64,000 nt of DNA from Bacteroidales bacterium UBA1715 (GTDB taxonomy: Bacteria > Bacteroidota > Bacteroidia > Bacteroidales > UBA1715): the NCBI GenBank assembly GCA_002317135.1, contig DCIX01000025.1, forward strand, positions 62,001 to 126,000, in the 5' to 3' direction. How positions within the stretch are numbered: the first letter of the stretch is position 1; the number at the start of each line of letters is the position of its first letter. Under the pieces are notes generated by a model. That model searched no databases, was not told the origin of the DNA, and worked only from the letters and a program-made list of their open reading frames with translations. Below are positions 31,445 to 43,300 of this stretch, piece after piece. A program made the position numbers and the translations under genes.

Positions 31445-32782
31445 TTAATCTCTCTTGAAAATATCTCGTGTATAAACTTTATCTTGCACATCGTCAAGAC
31501 AACTATCGTATCGGTTGGCAATAATCGCCTGAGACTGTTTCTTAAACGCATCCAAATCATTTACCACCATACTACCAAAAAATGTGCTTCCATTTTCCAA
31601 AGTTGGCTCATAAATAATGACTTGCGCACCCTTTGCCTTAATTCTCTTCATAACGCCTTGAATAGAACTTTGGCGGAAATTGTCGCTATTGCTCTTCATT
31701 GTAAGACGGAACACACCAATTGTCACAGATTTTTCTTGCGACTTGCTGAAATTATTCGCATTACTATAACCATAGTAGCCAGCCTTGGCAAGCACTTGGT
31801 CGGCAATAAAATCCTTACGAGTGCGGTTACTTTCGACTATGGCTGTCATCATATTCTGAGGAACATCTTGATAATTTGCAAGTAATTGTTTGGTATCCTT
31901 TGGAAGGCAATAGCCACCATATCCAAACGAAGGATTATTATAATGGCCGCCAATACGAGGATCCAAGCCAACTCCTTGAATAATTGCCTGTGAATCAAGT
32001 CCTTTAACCTCTGCGTATGTATCCAATTCGTTAAAATAACTTACACGCAAAGCAAGATAGGTATTAGCAAACAATTTTACCGCTTCGGCTTCGGTCATTC
32101 CCATAAAAAGAATGTCAATATTTTCTTTTATAGCACCTTCTTGCAACAAAGCAGCAAACCTATGTGCAGCTTGCTCCAAATCGCTACCTATAATGTTTCG
32201 TACCAATGCATCTTCATCGCCAAATTGTTCCGAATCCTTTGGATAGCCTACAATAATTCGGCTTGGATACAAATTATCATACAATGCTTTACTTTCGCGA
32301 AGGAATTCCGGAGAGAACAACAAATTCAAAGTACGGTTAGTCCAACCATTGGCAGCAAATTTCAGAGCATATTTCTTATACAACGAACGGCAATAGCCTA
32401 CCGGTATTGTACTTTTTATAATCATTACCGCCTGTGGATTCACCTCCAGCACTAAATCTATCACTTCCTCCACATGACTTGTATCAAAATAATTTTTTAC
32501 AGGATCATAGTTTGTTGGTGCTGCAATCACAACAAAATCAGCAGTACGATATGCCTCGGCACCATCTAATGTTGCCGTTAAATGCAATTCTTTTTCGGCT
32601 AAAAATTTCTCAATATATTCATCTTGAATTGGCGATTTCTTATTGTTAATCATTGCTACCTTTTCAGGAACGACATCAACAGCAGTAACCGAATGGTGTT
32701 GTGCAAGAAGTGTTGCGATACTCAAACCAACATAACCAGTTCCCGCTACCGCGATTGTTATGTCCTTACATTCTTTATTCAT
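31445..32782 (-). CDS. ugd: UDP-glucose 6-dehydrogenase family enzyme
   Basis: A 445-residue nucleotide-sugar dehydrogenase. NAD-binding GTGYVG at 14-19, the APTN segment at 88-91, SPEFLRE at 157-163 and the catalytic cysteine in GGYCLPKD (Cys292) are all present. It oxidises UDP-glucose, or a related UDP-sugar, to the uronic acid for surface polysaccharides. A middle portion (about 310-370) with many serines and lysines is less typical. It is 48 nt upstream of the LutA-like gene on the same strand, with pssA diverging on the other side. Confidence 0.9.
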   Translation of the reverse strand: MNKECKDITIAVAGTGYVGLSIATLLAQHHSVTAVDVVPEKVAMINNKKSPIQDEYIEKFLAEKELHLTATLDGAEAYRTADFVVIAAPTNYDPVKNYFDTSHVEEVIDLVLEVNPQAVMIIKSTIPVGYCRSLYKKYALKFAANGWTNRTLNLLFSPEFLRESKALYDNLYPSRIIVGYPKDSEQFGDEDALVRNIIGSDLEQAAHRFAALLQEGAIKENIDILFMGMTEAEAVKLFANTYLALRVSYFNELDTYAEVKGLDSQAIIQGVGLDPRIGGHYNNPSFGYGGYCLPKDTKQLLANYQDVPQNMMTAIVESNRTRKDFIADQVLAKAGYYGYSNANNFSKSQEKSVTIGVFRLTMKSNSDNFRQSSIQGVMKRIKAKGAQVIIYEPTLENGSTFFGSMVVNDLDAFKKQSQAIIANRYDSCLDDVQDKVYTRDIFKRD

Positions 32783-32884
32783 AGTTTTTCTTCTCTAAAC
32801 GGCATAAAATTACAGTTTTTATAAATGTATTCTACATTTTCGTTAAAAAATAAGTAACTTGCACGCGTTTTAATACGATTCGAG

Positions 32885-33619
32885 ATGAAAAAACACATTC
32901 CTAATACGCTCACAATCTGCAACTTGCTATGTGGCGTATTTTCTGTAGTAATTTCAACAACCCAATTCAAATCGCTTGAACTTGCAGTCGCACTAATTTT
33001 CTGCGGAGCAGTTTTCGACTTTTTTGACGGTTTTTCCGCACGACTACTAAAAGTTGCATCTCCTATCGGCAAAGAACTTGATTCTCTTGCAGATTTAATA
33101 ACCTTCGGATTTGCTCCTGCAGCAATAACCTCAAGTCTTATCTTCGACTCTCTATACGGCGGCCAACTTACCGATTATGACAATATTAGCACTTATGCAT
33201 TAGCACTTACATTCTTCCCATACATCATAGTTGCATTTTCTGCACTTCGATTGGCTAAATTCAATTTAGACACTCGTCAGGCACATTCTTTCATTGGATT
33301 GCCAACTCCAGCAAATGCTATATTCTTTGCTAGTTTCGCATTCCTACCAGACATTGACTTGGAAATTTTCCCTATCATTCTCGATGTACTTTGCTTGGTA
33401 TTCTCATTGTTGTTAGTTTCAGAAATTCCTATGTTCTCGCTCAAGTTCCAAAATTATTCTTGGGCTGATAACAAGATACGTTTTTCATTCCTAATTTGTA
33501 CGGTTATTTTATTGGCTATATTCAAATTACAAGCACTTACAGGCATTATGGTCTTGTATATCGTACTATCGCTTGTTGACGACTTTGTAAACAAAAAAAC
33601 GCCAGACAATTTGGAATAA
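32885..33619 (+). CDS. pssA: CDP-diacylglycerol-serine O-phosphatidyltransferase
   Basis: A 244-residue inner-membrane enzyme that makes phosphatidylserine from CDP-diacylglycerol and serine. The CDP-alcohol phosphotransferase signature D-x2-DG-x2-AR-x8-G-x3-D-x3-D is complete in residues about 42-68 (DFFDGFSARLLKVASP, then GKELDSLAD). About seven hydrophobic helices. It stands alone, divergent from the dehydrogenase gene; 32783-32884 must hold both promoters, and a weak TAACTTGC element precedes this gene. Confidence 0.92.
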   Translation: MKKHIPNTLTICNLLCGVFSVVISTTQFKSLELAVALIFCGAVFDFFDGFSARLLKVASPIGKELDSLADLITFGFAPAAITSSLIFDSLYGGQLTDYDNISTYALALTFFPYIIVAFSALRLAKFNLDTRQAHSFIGLPTPANAIFFASFAFLPDIDLEIFPIILDVLCLVFSLLLVSEIPMFSLKFQNYSWADNKIRFSFLICTVILLAIFKLQALTGIMVLYIVLSLVDDFVNKKTPDNLE

Positions 33620-33645
33620 AAATGACATTTTGATGATGAATGTAT

Positions 33646-33690
33646 ATTGCGTATGCAATCCAACAAACTATTGGGCGTATGCGATACACC
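33646..33690. repeat. REP-like palindromes
   Basis: ATTGC-GTAT-GCAAT (33646-33659) is a hairpin; 15 bases on, GGGCGTATGCGATACACCCC repeats the core GCGTATGC. This style of short GCGTATGC palindrome resembles the elements at 28.9-29.2 kb and is likely an intergenic repeat. Confidence 0.5.
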
Positions 33691-33771
33691 CCTACGATAA
33701 TCAATATTCATTAACCATTTAATATTAACCATTTTATTGTAACTTTACCCCAATTTATTTGTCTATTGTAA

Positions 33772-36700
33772 ATGAAACGATTGGGGTTGACAATACTATT
33801 TCTCTATTCACTCTTGAGCGCATTTGCCCAAGAATCATCCATCGTTTTCACTGAAAACCAAAAACAATGGCCATCGAATGTATTGTTTCGCAGTCAGTTA
33901 CACAAAGGAAATCTATTCCTTGAAAAGAACTGTTTTACCTATTATTTTTTCGACAACGAAAACTCGCAACATCGCCACGGGGCATATTCTGTTTCGGAAA
34001 AGGAATTAAGCCAAAGTTTAGAACGGTTTGAACAAACAGGCGAACAACCCAAACGAAGACAAGAACAAAGACCTGATTCTCTTCGTGCACACGCATACAA
34101 AGTTTCGTTTGTAAATATGAACTCACGAACGAAAATCTATGGAGTTTCTCAAACGCCATACACCGAAAACTATTTGATAGGGAATAATCCCAAAAATTGG
34201 TCTACTGGCGTTCGCAGTTTCTCGAAAGTCATCTACGAAAACATCTATAAAAACACTCTTTTACAAGTTTACGGAAACGGTCCTGACCTAAAATATGACT
34301 TCGTCATTCAACCAGGCGGCGATCCAAAGAAAATCAAACTGCACTATTCCGATGTACCGTCAATGAGCGTACGAAGCGACGGCGTGCTACAAATCAACAC
34401 ATCGGTAAACGAAGTCTATGAGCAAAAACCATACGCTTACCAAATCATTGACGGTAAAACTGTTACGATTCCATGTTCGTACTATCTTGAACATTTTACC
34501 GTAAGCTACAATTTAGGCGAATACAATCCAGCATATACCCTATACATTGATCCAGATTTAATTTTCTCGACTTATACTGGTTCAACATCAGACAATTGGG
34601 GTTTTACCGCGACATACGACTCCGAAAACAACGCATACCTTGGTGGTATTGTTGAAGGATTTGGCTACCCAGTCAATATGGGAGCCATTCAAACAGAATA
34701 TGCCGGTGGTAATTGGGATATTGGCATCATTAAACTTGACGGAACTGGAACTAAACGATTATATGCCACATATTTAGGTGGCTCAAGCTGCGAAATGCCT
34801 CATAGTTTCATAGTAAACAGCAAAAACGAACTACTGATTTTAGGAACTACAGGCTCGGCCGACTTTCCTACAGAAAATGCTTATCAAAAGACATTCGCCG
34901 GTGGTGATTATACTTTATATGACAACACTATATTGTTCGAAAACGGTGTGGACATTTTCGTAAGCCGTCTTTCACCAGACGGAACGACATTATTGTCTTC
35001 TACATTTTTAGGCGGAAGCAAAAACGACGGTATAAATTTTAGCTGGGAAACAGATTTGGAATACGGCCACGACTCTCTCTACTATAACTACGGCGATGGC
35101 GCTCGTGGCGAGATTATGATTGACGATGACGACAATGTATATATTGCCTCAACCACATTCTCCGACGACTTTCCTATTGTAAACGGATTTCAAAGCACAT
35201 TCGGAGGCATGCAAGATGGCATTGTATGCAAATTCGATCCCGAAGTTTCCACCTTACAATGGAGTTCATACATTGGTGGCGAAAGCAAGGACGCGTCATA
35301 TTCAATAGACATTGACCACGACAATAGTGCGTATGTTACTGGAGGAACGTGTTCTTCCACTCTTAATATGCCTGCTGGCGGCTATCAAACCAACCGCATC
35401 GGTGGAACCGTAGATGCATATATTCTTAAAATAGATAGAACTTCTGGCGAATTACAAGCAGGAACATATTTCGGTTCTACGGAATATGACCAAGCACACT
35501 TTGTTCGAGTAAATTCCAACAATAAAGTATTCATCTTTGGACAAACCACAGCAAAAGGTAACACACTGATTTACAACGCAAAATACAACAATCCCAATAG
35601 TGGACAATTCTTAGCCTCGTTTTCGAACGACCTACAGACACTAAATTGGTCAACAGTATTTGGATCAGGTTTAGGAAGGCCGAACATATCACCTACAGCT
35701 TTTGAAGTGGACATTTGCAACCGTATTTATCTTGCCGGTGTCGGACGAGATTGGAATGACCAACCAGGTTGGTATTTTTACGGGAATACCGGATATCGTT
35801 TATATGACTACGGATGGGAAGCGATACAGGGGACTAAGGGAATGGAAGTAACCGACGATGCTTACCAAAAAGAAACCGACGGCAAGGATTTCTACATCAT
35901 GGTTACCGACGACGAGGCGAATAATCTTGACTACGCAACATTCTTCGGTGAACTTTCCGATGCGTATGTGCTTTACAACCCATTTAACGGCCAATATTTA
36001 TACAATGGTTGTTCTTCGAGTGGCCGCGACCATGTGGATGGAGGAACAAGCCGTTTCGATGCAAATGGCTATGTTTATCAGAGTGTTTGTGCAAGTTGTG
36101 GTGGTTGTAATGGGTTCCCGATTTATCCGAAACCAGGTGCTTGGTCAACAAAAAACAACGCAAGCAACTGTAACAGTGCCATTCTCCGATTTGTTATTGA
36201 TTTCGGTCTTATTAAAGCAAATTTCGATTTACCGGAAGTTGGCTGTGCAAGTAAAGAATTGACCTTTAAAAACACCTCGGAAGTTCACTATAACAATCCT
36301 AAACTAACCTATCTCTGGGACTTCGGAGATGGAACTACCTCAACAGAAGAATCTCCTTCGCACACATACAAGACTAACGGGAAATATACCATTACTCTAT
36401 GGGTAAAAGATTCGACCTCGTGCAATCAAAGTGATTCTATTACAAAAGTTCTTACTATTGTTACCAAAACAAATTACGAGATTTTAGACACTAAAAACAT
36501 CTGTCTTAGCGATAGCGTTGCCATTGGTATTCCAAACGAATACGACGAATCACTTGAATATTCCTGGTCACCAACGGATTGGATTACCGATCCGTCAAAA
36601 CCATCGTCGTACGCAAGACCGAACGACACAACCACGTATCAACTTTCCGTTACGTCTGGTTGGTGTCAAACGATTTACGAGCAAACAGTCAATACGTTTA

Positions 36701-38223
36701 ATCAAGACTATTATGTAAAGAAAATCAGCGTTGAGAAAAACGGAGTTCCACAAAAACCATACGTCTGTAAAGGCGACAGAATCAGACTTACCGTCGAAAC
36801 CAATGCTCCATCGCAAAGATTTTTATGGGCAACAGACAAGAATTTCAGCAACATTATAAATCCGGACTTTTCGCTAAACTATGTTGAATTCACTCCAACA
36901 GAAACCACAACAATTTATGTAAAAACACTGAGCACTTACTGTGAATTTGAAGCATTAGATTCCATCAAATTATATGTATTCCATAACGACATCACCGTTA
37001 CTGGAGACACGCTCATTTGCCGTGGTGACATAACAAGCATTTTCGTGGAAAATCTTACGCCAAAGAATCCACTTACCTATAAATGGACACCGAAAAACAA
37101 AATCTACGACGGAGCCGAAACAAATTCTCCTATTGTAAAACCAGACAAGACAACTGATTTCGTCGTATATGCAACAGATTCTGTTGGTTGCAGTTACACC
37201 GACACAGTACACATAGAAGTAGATGAATTACAAGTACTTGTAGAAAATTTCAAACCGATTAGTTGTCACGGAGATACCGACGCACAATTTGAGATTGTTC
37301 CTATTGGATTTCCACCATATCAAATTGCCTGGGACGACAACACAAATTTCTATGGGAAATATAATGTTGGGTCAGGTATCTATACTGTTTTTGTTAGCGA
37401 TAGTTTAGGATGCACAACAAAAGAAGAAATCGTTGTTACAGAACCGAAAGAACTTACAATTGACTCCACTCTATTCACACACGAAACGTGTAAAGGTGCC
37501 TGCAATGGTAGTATTTCCGTAAAGGTTTCTGGAGGGACAGAACCTTATTCGTATTTGTGGAACACCGAAGACAACACGGCAAGTCTAACACGACTTTGTC
37601 CTGGAGAATATAGCACAACAGTAACCGATGCACATGGATGTACCACTGCACTGTCACAACCAATACAAATTAAATTAGAAGAAAAAATTCCTGAACTTGA
37701 CGCGTTTGCCGAATCAAATCTAATTTTTATCGGTCAGGAAACAAAAATCTATGCAACCAAGACTCCAGAAGAGAATGTCACATATCTTTGGACACCAAAC
37801 ATTTGGATAGACGATAACACAAAAGCGGTTACAACTGTCACACCCGACATCCCATTGGAACTAACATTCAAAGTCATTGCCATAGATGCGTATGGATGTC
37901 AAAATACCGACACTGTGCAACTTACATCTGTAGAATGGATTTGCGACAAGCCATTCATATTTGTACCAACAGCATTCACTCCAAACAACGACGGGAAAAA
38001 TGATGTAATTTCTGTCAATAGCAAAGTAATCACTAATTTAGAATTTTCGATATTCGACCGTTGGGGAGAACTTGTTTTTGAGACAAACGACATCAACTCC
38101 AGTTGGGACGGAACATATCACGGAAAACTTCTACAACCACAAGTATTTGTGTATCATTTAAAAGCGACCTGCTTAAATGGTGAAAAATTCGAAGAAAAAG
38201 GAAACATCACACTCATACGATAA
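33772..38223 (+). CDS. Large secreted PKD protein with T9SS type B sorting domain
   Basis: A 1483-residue protein with a signal peptide (MKRLGLTILFLYSLLSAFAQ), an N-terminal domain starting FTENQKQWPSNVLFRS, several SBBP-like beta-propeller repeats (the ATYLGGSS and STFLGGS motifs), a PKD domain at about 816-905 (WDFGDGTTS), Ig-like repeats and a type B (gliding-motility-associated) C-terminal domain at about 1396-1483, FVPTAFTPNNDGKNDV to the end. Such proteins are exported by the type IX system and anchored or assembled on the surface. The next gene, a PorP/SprF protein, overlaps its stop codon, the usual pairing for such cargo. Confidence 0.9.
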   Translation: MKRLGLTILFLYSLLSAFAQESSIVFTENQKQWPSNVLFRSQLHKGNLFLEKNCFTYYFFDNENSQHRHGAYSVSEKELSQSLERFEQTGEQPKRRQEQRPDSLRAHAYKVSFVNMNSRTKIYGVSQTPYTENYLIGNNPKNWSTGVRSFSKVIYENIYKNTLLQVYGNGPDLKYDFVIQPGGDPKKIKLHYSDVPSMSVRSDGVLQINTSVNEVYEQKPYAYQIIDGKTVTIPCSYYLEHFTVSYNLGEYNPAYTLYIDPDLIFSTYTGSTSDNWGFTATYDSENNAYLGGIVEGFGYPVNMGAIQTEYAGGNWDIGIIKLDGTGTKRLYATYLGGSSCEMPHSFIVNSKNELLILGTTGSADFPTENAYQKTFAGGDYTLYDNTILFENGVDIFVSRLSPDGTTLLSSTFLGGSKNDGINFSWETDLEYGHDSLYYNYGDGARGEIMIDDDDNVYIASTTFSDDFPIVNGFQSTFGGMQDGIVCKFDPEVSTLQWSSYIGGESKDASYSIDIDHDNSAYVTGGTCSSTLNMPAGGYQTNRIGGTVDAYILKIDRTSGELQAGTYFGSTEYDQAHFVRVNSNNKVFIFGQTTAKGNTLIYNAKYNNPNSGQFLASFSNDLQTLNWSTVFGSGLGRPNISPTAFEVDICNRIYLAGVGRDWNDQPGWYFYGNTGYRLYDYGWEAIQGTKGMEVTDDAYQKETDGKDFYIMVTDDEANNLDYATFFGELSDAYVLYNPFNGQYLYNGCSSSGRDHVDGGTSRFDANGYVYQSVCASCGGCNGFPIYPKPGAWSTKNNASNCNSAILRFVIDFGLIKANFDLPEVGCASKELTFKNTSEVHYNNPKLTYLWDFGDGTTSTEESPSHTYKTNGKYTITLWVKDSTSCNQSDSITKVLTIVTKTNYEILDTKNICLSDSVAIGIPNEYDESLEYSWSPTDWITDPSKPSSYARPNDTTTYQLSVTSGWCQTIYEQTVNTFNQDYYVKKISVEKNGVPQKPYVCKGDRIRLTVETNAPSQRFLWATDKNFSNIINPDFSLNYVEFTPTETTTIYVKTLSTYCEFEALDSIKLYVFHNDITVTGDTLICRGDITSIFVENLTPKNPLTYKWTPKNKIYDGAETNSPIVKPDKTTDFVVYATDSVGCSYTDTVHIEVDELQVLVENFKPISCHGDTDAQFEIVPIGFPPYQIAWDDNTNFYGKYNVGSGIYTVFVSDSLGCTTKEEIVVTEPKELTIDSTLFTHETCKGACNGSISVKVSGGTEPYSYLWNTEDNTASLTRLCPGEYSTTVTDAHGCTTALSQPIQIKLEEKIPELDAFAESNLIFIGQETKIYATKTPEENVTYLWTPNIWIDDNTKAVTTVTPDIPLELTFKVIAIDAYGCQNTDTVQLTSVEWICDKPFIFVPTAFTPNNDGKNDVISVNSKVITNLEFSIFDRWGELVFETNDINSSWDGTYHGKLLQPQVFVYHLKATCLNGEKFEEKGNITLIR

Positions 38224-39239
38224 TGCGCAAGAAATTGCTGACATATCTATTTCTCCTTTTCATTGTGCAAAGTGCTATTGCACAAGATATTCACTTTTCT
38301 AATTTCTATTCGAACACACTCAATTTAAATCCTGCAGAATCTGGATTTTTTACGGGTAGGCATCGATTTTGCCTTGCCTATCGCGACCAATACCGAACAG
38401 TCGCACAACCATACAAAACACTTGCAGCAAGTTACGACAGAAGAATATCCAAACGAACTATGAATAGTATGTTCGGCGTAGGAATTTTACTTGACACCGA
38501 TATTGCCGGCGATGCCAACTACACAACCGTACAATTCGGTATTCCACTTGCCCATCATATTCCATTGGCAGGAAAAACTATCATTATTTCCTATGGGATT
38601 ATGCCTGCTATTCATCATTCCTCAATTGATTACAGCAACCTCACTTTTGGGGAACAATTCAATGGCATACAATTCATTCCCGACTATGAAATAAGCGAAG
38701 ATGTGGATATGAATTCTGTTCTCTATTTTAATATAGATGCTGGTACACAAATAACGTATAAACCATCTAAAACACAAACATATACAATTGGAGTTGCTTG
38801 GAACAATATCAACAAGCCAACAATGTCATTCTTCAAAGACGACGATGCACAATTACGTCAACGAGTGTTGTTACACACATCTGCAATACTTTCAATAACA
38901 TCAACATTTGACCTTGTTCCTGGAGCAAAAATCCAATTTCAAGGCAAACAACATGAATTCCAGTTTGGCGGAATGGGAATTTGTTACTTCCCCAAATCAA
39001 CAATCTCACAAGGACAAGCGGGAATCTGGTTCCGATCAAAAAACAAAGATGCTATCATTTTTGGAATGGGAGCACAATACAACGGATTTGACATTATGCT
39101 AAACTACGACTTAAACATATCTAAATTACACACTGCCAGCAACTTCCACGGTGCATTTGAAATAACATTGTCGTACATTGTTGAGGAACAAAATCGTAGC
39201 AAACGAATGACGGCAGTGCGTTGTCCACATACTTTGTAG
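38223..39239 (+). CDS. PorP/SprF family T9SS outer-membrane protein
   Basis: A 338-residue protein with a signal peptide (ending AIAQD) and outer-membrane beta strands. Family signs: DIHFSNFYSNTLNLNPAESG near 21-40 (parts), then YRDQYRTVAQPYKTLAASYDR. PorP/SprF proteins help type B cargo cross or anchor at the outer membrane. Its ATG overlaps the last base of the cargo gene's stop codon. Homologous genes are normally found next to such cargo, so this gene is probably specific for the 1483-residue protein. Confidence 0.9.
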   Translation: MRKKLLTYLFLLFIVQSAIAQDIHFSNFYSNTLNLNPAESGFFTGRHRFCLAYRDQYRTVAQPYKTLAASYDRRISKRTMNSMFGVGILLDTDIAGDANYTTVQFGIPLAHHIPLAGKTIIISYGIMPAIHHSSIDYSNLTFGEQFNGIQFIPDYEISEDVDMNSVLYFNIDAGTQITYKPSKTQTYTIGVAWNNINKPTMSFFKDDDAQLRQRVLLHTSAILSITSTFDLVPGAKIQFQGKQHEFQFGGMGICYFPKSTISQGQAGIWFRSKNKDAIIFGMGAQYNGFDIMLNYDLNISKLHTASNFHGAFEITLSYIVEEQNRSKRMTAVRCPHTL

Positions 39240-39277
39240 ATACAAACAATTATATTTTTTATTCCCTTCTAAATTTA

Positions 39278-39285
39278 TATCTTTG
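39278..39285 (+). promoter_or_regulatory. -7 element for the lipoprotein/CotH pair
   Basis: TATCTTTG matches TAnnTTTG; the likely start codon is 15 nt downstream. The -33 element is not clear. Confidence 0.55.
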
Positions 39286-39299
39286 TGGAAACAAATAAA

Positions 39300-40301
39300 A
39301 TGACTATGAAAAAAATACTCTCTACTATATTTTTTGTTGGATTAACAACACTCGTATTTGTTGGTTGCAAAAAACTCGACCGAATGTATTTCAGTCCTGT
39401 TACAACCATAGACAAGATGGAAGTCATTGATTTAACACCTGTTACCGACAGCATTTTTCTTGTTCTTTGCAAAGACAAAGATGAAAAGCGCGAAATATAT
39501 CGTTGCACATGGGGGAAAAATCAAAAAGTAACATCTACCAAGATGGGGAAATCATTAAGTCTTAAATTCAACACTATTGAATTCAAAGATGGCAAAACAT
39601 GGATTGGCGGTGACACTCTTGCAATTAGAATGAGTGAAGATACAGGAAAAACATGGGTACGTTGGAGAACAAATTCTTTTGACAACTGGAAAGAAAACTG
39701 GCCAGGTGATATTTCAAATCTTACCAATATCTACATCAAAAACGACGAACCATATTTTGCAATCGGAAGCGACGACCTATTCAAAGGTAATTTCTATTGG
39801 TTCTGCACAGAATGGAATAGTTGGAAGAGCGGACAAAAGCAATTTGGTTTAAACGACATGATAGTATGCGACGACAGTCTTGTATACATAGCAGGGTATG
39901 GTTCAATTTGTTATGCAAATCAATTAGGAGAAAATCAAACCTTGGAAAATGTCGGTGGTGAAAACTTCACAAGCATTTGTTCCAATGGGAAATATGTTTT
40001 CGCATGTTCATATTCAGGAAAAATATTCCGTACGGAAATGAGTGAAAACAAATGGGAAAAAGTTTCTTCAAAAGGAACACGTCTTTTATTTATTGAAGCG
40101 GACAATAATGGCAATGTTGTAGCCGTAGGAGAAAGCAAAAAAGTTCTTATCTCTAACGACAACGGTGAAACATGGAGAGAAGAAAGTTATTCCGAAGGAA
40201 ATAAAATTTCATGTATGAAAATGCTTAACAATGAATTTTACATTGGAACAGAAAAAGGAGTAATTATAAAACTAAATAACGCAAACCTTAACCTTCAATG
40301 A
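39300..40301 (+). CDS. Lipoprotein with propeller-like (sialidase/YCF48-like) repeats
   Basis: A 333-residue protein with a lipoprotein signal (lipobox VFVGCKK). The body has repeated motifs such as SEDTGKTWVRW and SNDNGETWREE, Asp-box signatures of beta-propeller folds, and a final IGTEKGVIIKL. It is probably an exposed lipoprotein that binds a carbohydrate or a partner. The ATG at 39300 is used (39306 also possible). It overlaps the CotH gene start by ATGA, so the two proteins may work together. Confidence 0.75.
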   Translation: MTMKKILSTIFFVGLTTLVFVGCKKLDRMYFSPVTTIDKMEVIDLTPVTDSIFLVLCKDKDEKREIYRCTWGKNQKVTSTKMGKSLSLKFNTIEFKDGKTWIGGDTLAIRMSEDTGKTWVRWRTNSFDNWKENWPGDISNLTNIYIKNDEPYFAIGSDDLFKGNFYWFCTEWNSWKSGQKQFGLNDMIVCDDSLVYIAGYGSICYANQLGENQTLENVGGENFTSICSNGKYVFACSYSGKIFRTEMSENKWEKVSSKGTRLLFIEADNNGNVVAVGESKKVLISNDNGETWREESYSEGNKISCMKMLNNEFYIGTEKGVIIKLNNANLNLQ

Positions 40302-43300
40302 GAAAACTATTTTTCCTCGCAACACTAATTTTATTTTCATACTATTCATTTTCGCAGCAACTTATTCTTAACGAAATAGTTGCAAAGAATGCCAACTCCT
40401 ACATAAACAATCAGGGAAGTTCTCCAGACTGGATTGAAATAAAGAATATCTCAAATTCTGCCATTCAACTTTCAGACTATAGTCTTGCAACAAAAGAGTG
40501 TTTGAATACACCATGGCAATTTCCAGACAAAAAACTAGCAGCTGGCGCTGTTTCATTATTTGAAGCAAAAGAATCCAAGACTGCTGCACAATGGGAAACT
40601 GTTATTGATTTAGGACATTCCTTCACATTTACAGTACCTTCATACGAAATAAGCAACTGGTACAAAGAAGATTACAACGTCAGCGAATGGAATAATGGTC
40701 CTTCCCCTATCGGATTTGGAGAATCAAACATCGCTAGCAGCGTCCCAGCAGGAACAAAATCAGTATTTCTACGAACAACATTTTCCGTCAGCGATATCAA
40801 CGACATTACAGACCTCATGCTCCACATGGACTGCGATGATGGATTTATTGCATACATAAACGGGAAAGAAGTTGTACGATTCAATATGAATCAAACAGCA
40901 TACAATGCATTTGCGAACAACGCGACAGAAGGAGTTATTGCAAACGGAGGAATACCTGAAAAATACACCATTGAAAATCCACAAAATATTTTACACGAAG
41001 GTATTAACACATTTTGTGTACAGGTTCACAACTGCAATGCAACATCAAGCGACTTGTTAGCAATTCCTATCTTGAGCATCGGATATAACACATATAAAGA
41101 CTATCGTGGAGGAACATCCAAATATTGTAGCTTCTCAAGCGGAAACATATTTCCCCACTCATTAGATGCCTCTTCCGACATTGTATACTTATTGTATAAC
41201 AATAACATTGTTGATAGCATTTCATGGAAAGACATTCCTGTAGATATATCTATCGGACGAAAAAGTGGTGACAATACGAATATTTATTATTTCCAAAAAC
41301 CAACTCCAGGTAAAGCAAATAGTAACGAGGCTTTCGTTTCTGAAACTCTTGAAAAACCTAAACTTTCAGTACCAGGAACCGTGTTCACAATCGATGAAAC
41401 ATTCTATGTATCAGCATATTCCAGCGAAACCGACGTAACTATTCGCTACACAACCGATGGCTCTGTCCCAACAGAGAAGTCAAAAGTATTTCCAGAAAAA
41501 TTACTTATTTCTACAACAACAAACCTACGCGTGCGAGCATTTCGTAACGGATACTTACCAAGTAAAACAACAACCAATAGTTACCTGTATTTAAATAGAA
41601 ATCAAAATCTGCCAATTGCTTCTATTACAGCAAACGAAGACGATTTTTTCAGCTACCAATCGGGGATATACGAAAAGGGACCGAATGCCTCAAATGAAGA
41701 GCCTTACTACGGGGCGAACTTCTGGCAAGACTGGGAAAAACCTATCCATTTTGAATATTTCGACGAAAATGGAGATTGTGTAGTATCGCAAGATGCAGGC
41801 GTAAAAATTGGCGGAAACTGGAGCCGTGCCCAACCGCAAAAAACATTAAAAATCTATGCTCGCGACGAATATGGTAAAGACGAAATGGAATATCAGTTTT
41901 TTAAAGATAAACCTATTTCTTCATTCCACCTTATTTTACTACGAAACAGTGGTAACGATTTCAATAACACACAAATGCGTGATGGCGTTATTTCCGAACT
42001 TGCAAAACAAATGGACATAGACCGACAAGCATATCAACCTGCAATCGTATTCATAAATGGTAACTATTACGGTATTCAAAATGTGCGTGAAAAGCAAAAC
42101 AAACACTATGTTGCCGAAAATTATGGATACGATAAAGATGATATTGATGTCATTAAAAATAACGGCGAAGTTGCTGATGGCAATAACACCGATTATTTCA
42201 TCATGCGTAATTTTATGGAAAACAATGACTTATCCAACGAACAAAATTACGAACAAGCTAAAAAATACATTGATATTCAAAACTTTATAGACTACAACAT
42301 TCTGGAAATGTATGTAGTAAACGAGGACTGGCCAGGAAATAACATTGCCTACTGGCATTCCCGTTCGGGAAATACTCCGTGGCGTTATATGCTTTTTGAC
42401 GCCGATTTCGGATTAGGCATCTGGGATGTAGAAACCAAAGTCAACAAAAATATGTTCCAATGGTGCACATTGGCAAATTCAAGCAACTATGCAACTGCAC
42501 CTTGGTCAACAATAATTTTACGACAATTATTACAAAATGCTGACTTCAAACGAGATTTTCTTAATAGTTTAGCTGATAGATTAAACACAACTCTTTCTGC
42601 ATATTCAATAAACCATACAATTGACTCTGTTTACGATATAATAGAAAACGAAATGGTTTTTCATAAAGAAAAATGGGGAGATAATTGGCAAGATGGCTGG
42701 CTTAACCAAATGAAGGATTTCGGTAACCGCCGCGATAACATCATGAGAAGACAAGCCGAAAATTTCTTCTCAACCAACGGCAGTTATAAACTAACAATTT
42801 CATCTTCGGAAAAAAATGCAGGTGTTATTCAACTGAACAGCATAACTGTTTCTACTTTCCCGTGGTCTGGGAAATACTTCAACAACAACACTATTTCATT
42901 AACAGCCATAGCAAAACCTGGATATAAATTCATACGTTGGGAAGGTGCTGTTAATTCTACTGATAAAACAATAACTATCACGACCAATCAAACCACAAAC
43001 ATTACCGCTGTGTTTGAATACGTTGGAAATGAACCTAACATTTTGTTTACAGAAATTTATTATCACACATACCAAGACGACGAAACAAAATGGATAGAAC
43101 TGTACAATAAAAACAATGCACAGCCAATCCTTGACATTTCCAATTGGACCATTACACTCGACCGATACAACCAAACATTTACATTCCCTGAAGGAAGCAA
43201 ATTGGGAACAGACGAACATCCCAATATACTTATTATCGCAAAAAACAAGGAACGTTTCTGTGAGAAATACCCAACTATTCCTGCCGAATCGGTTATTGGA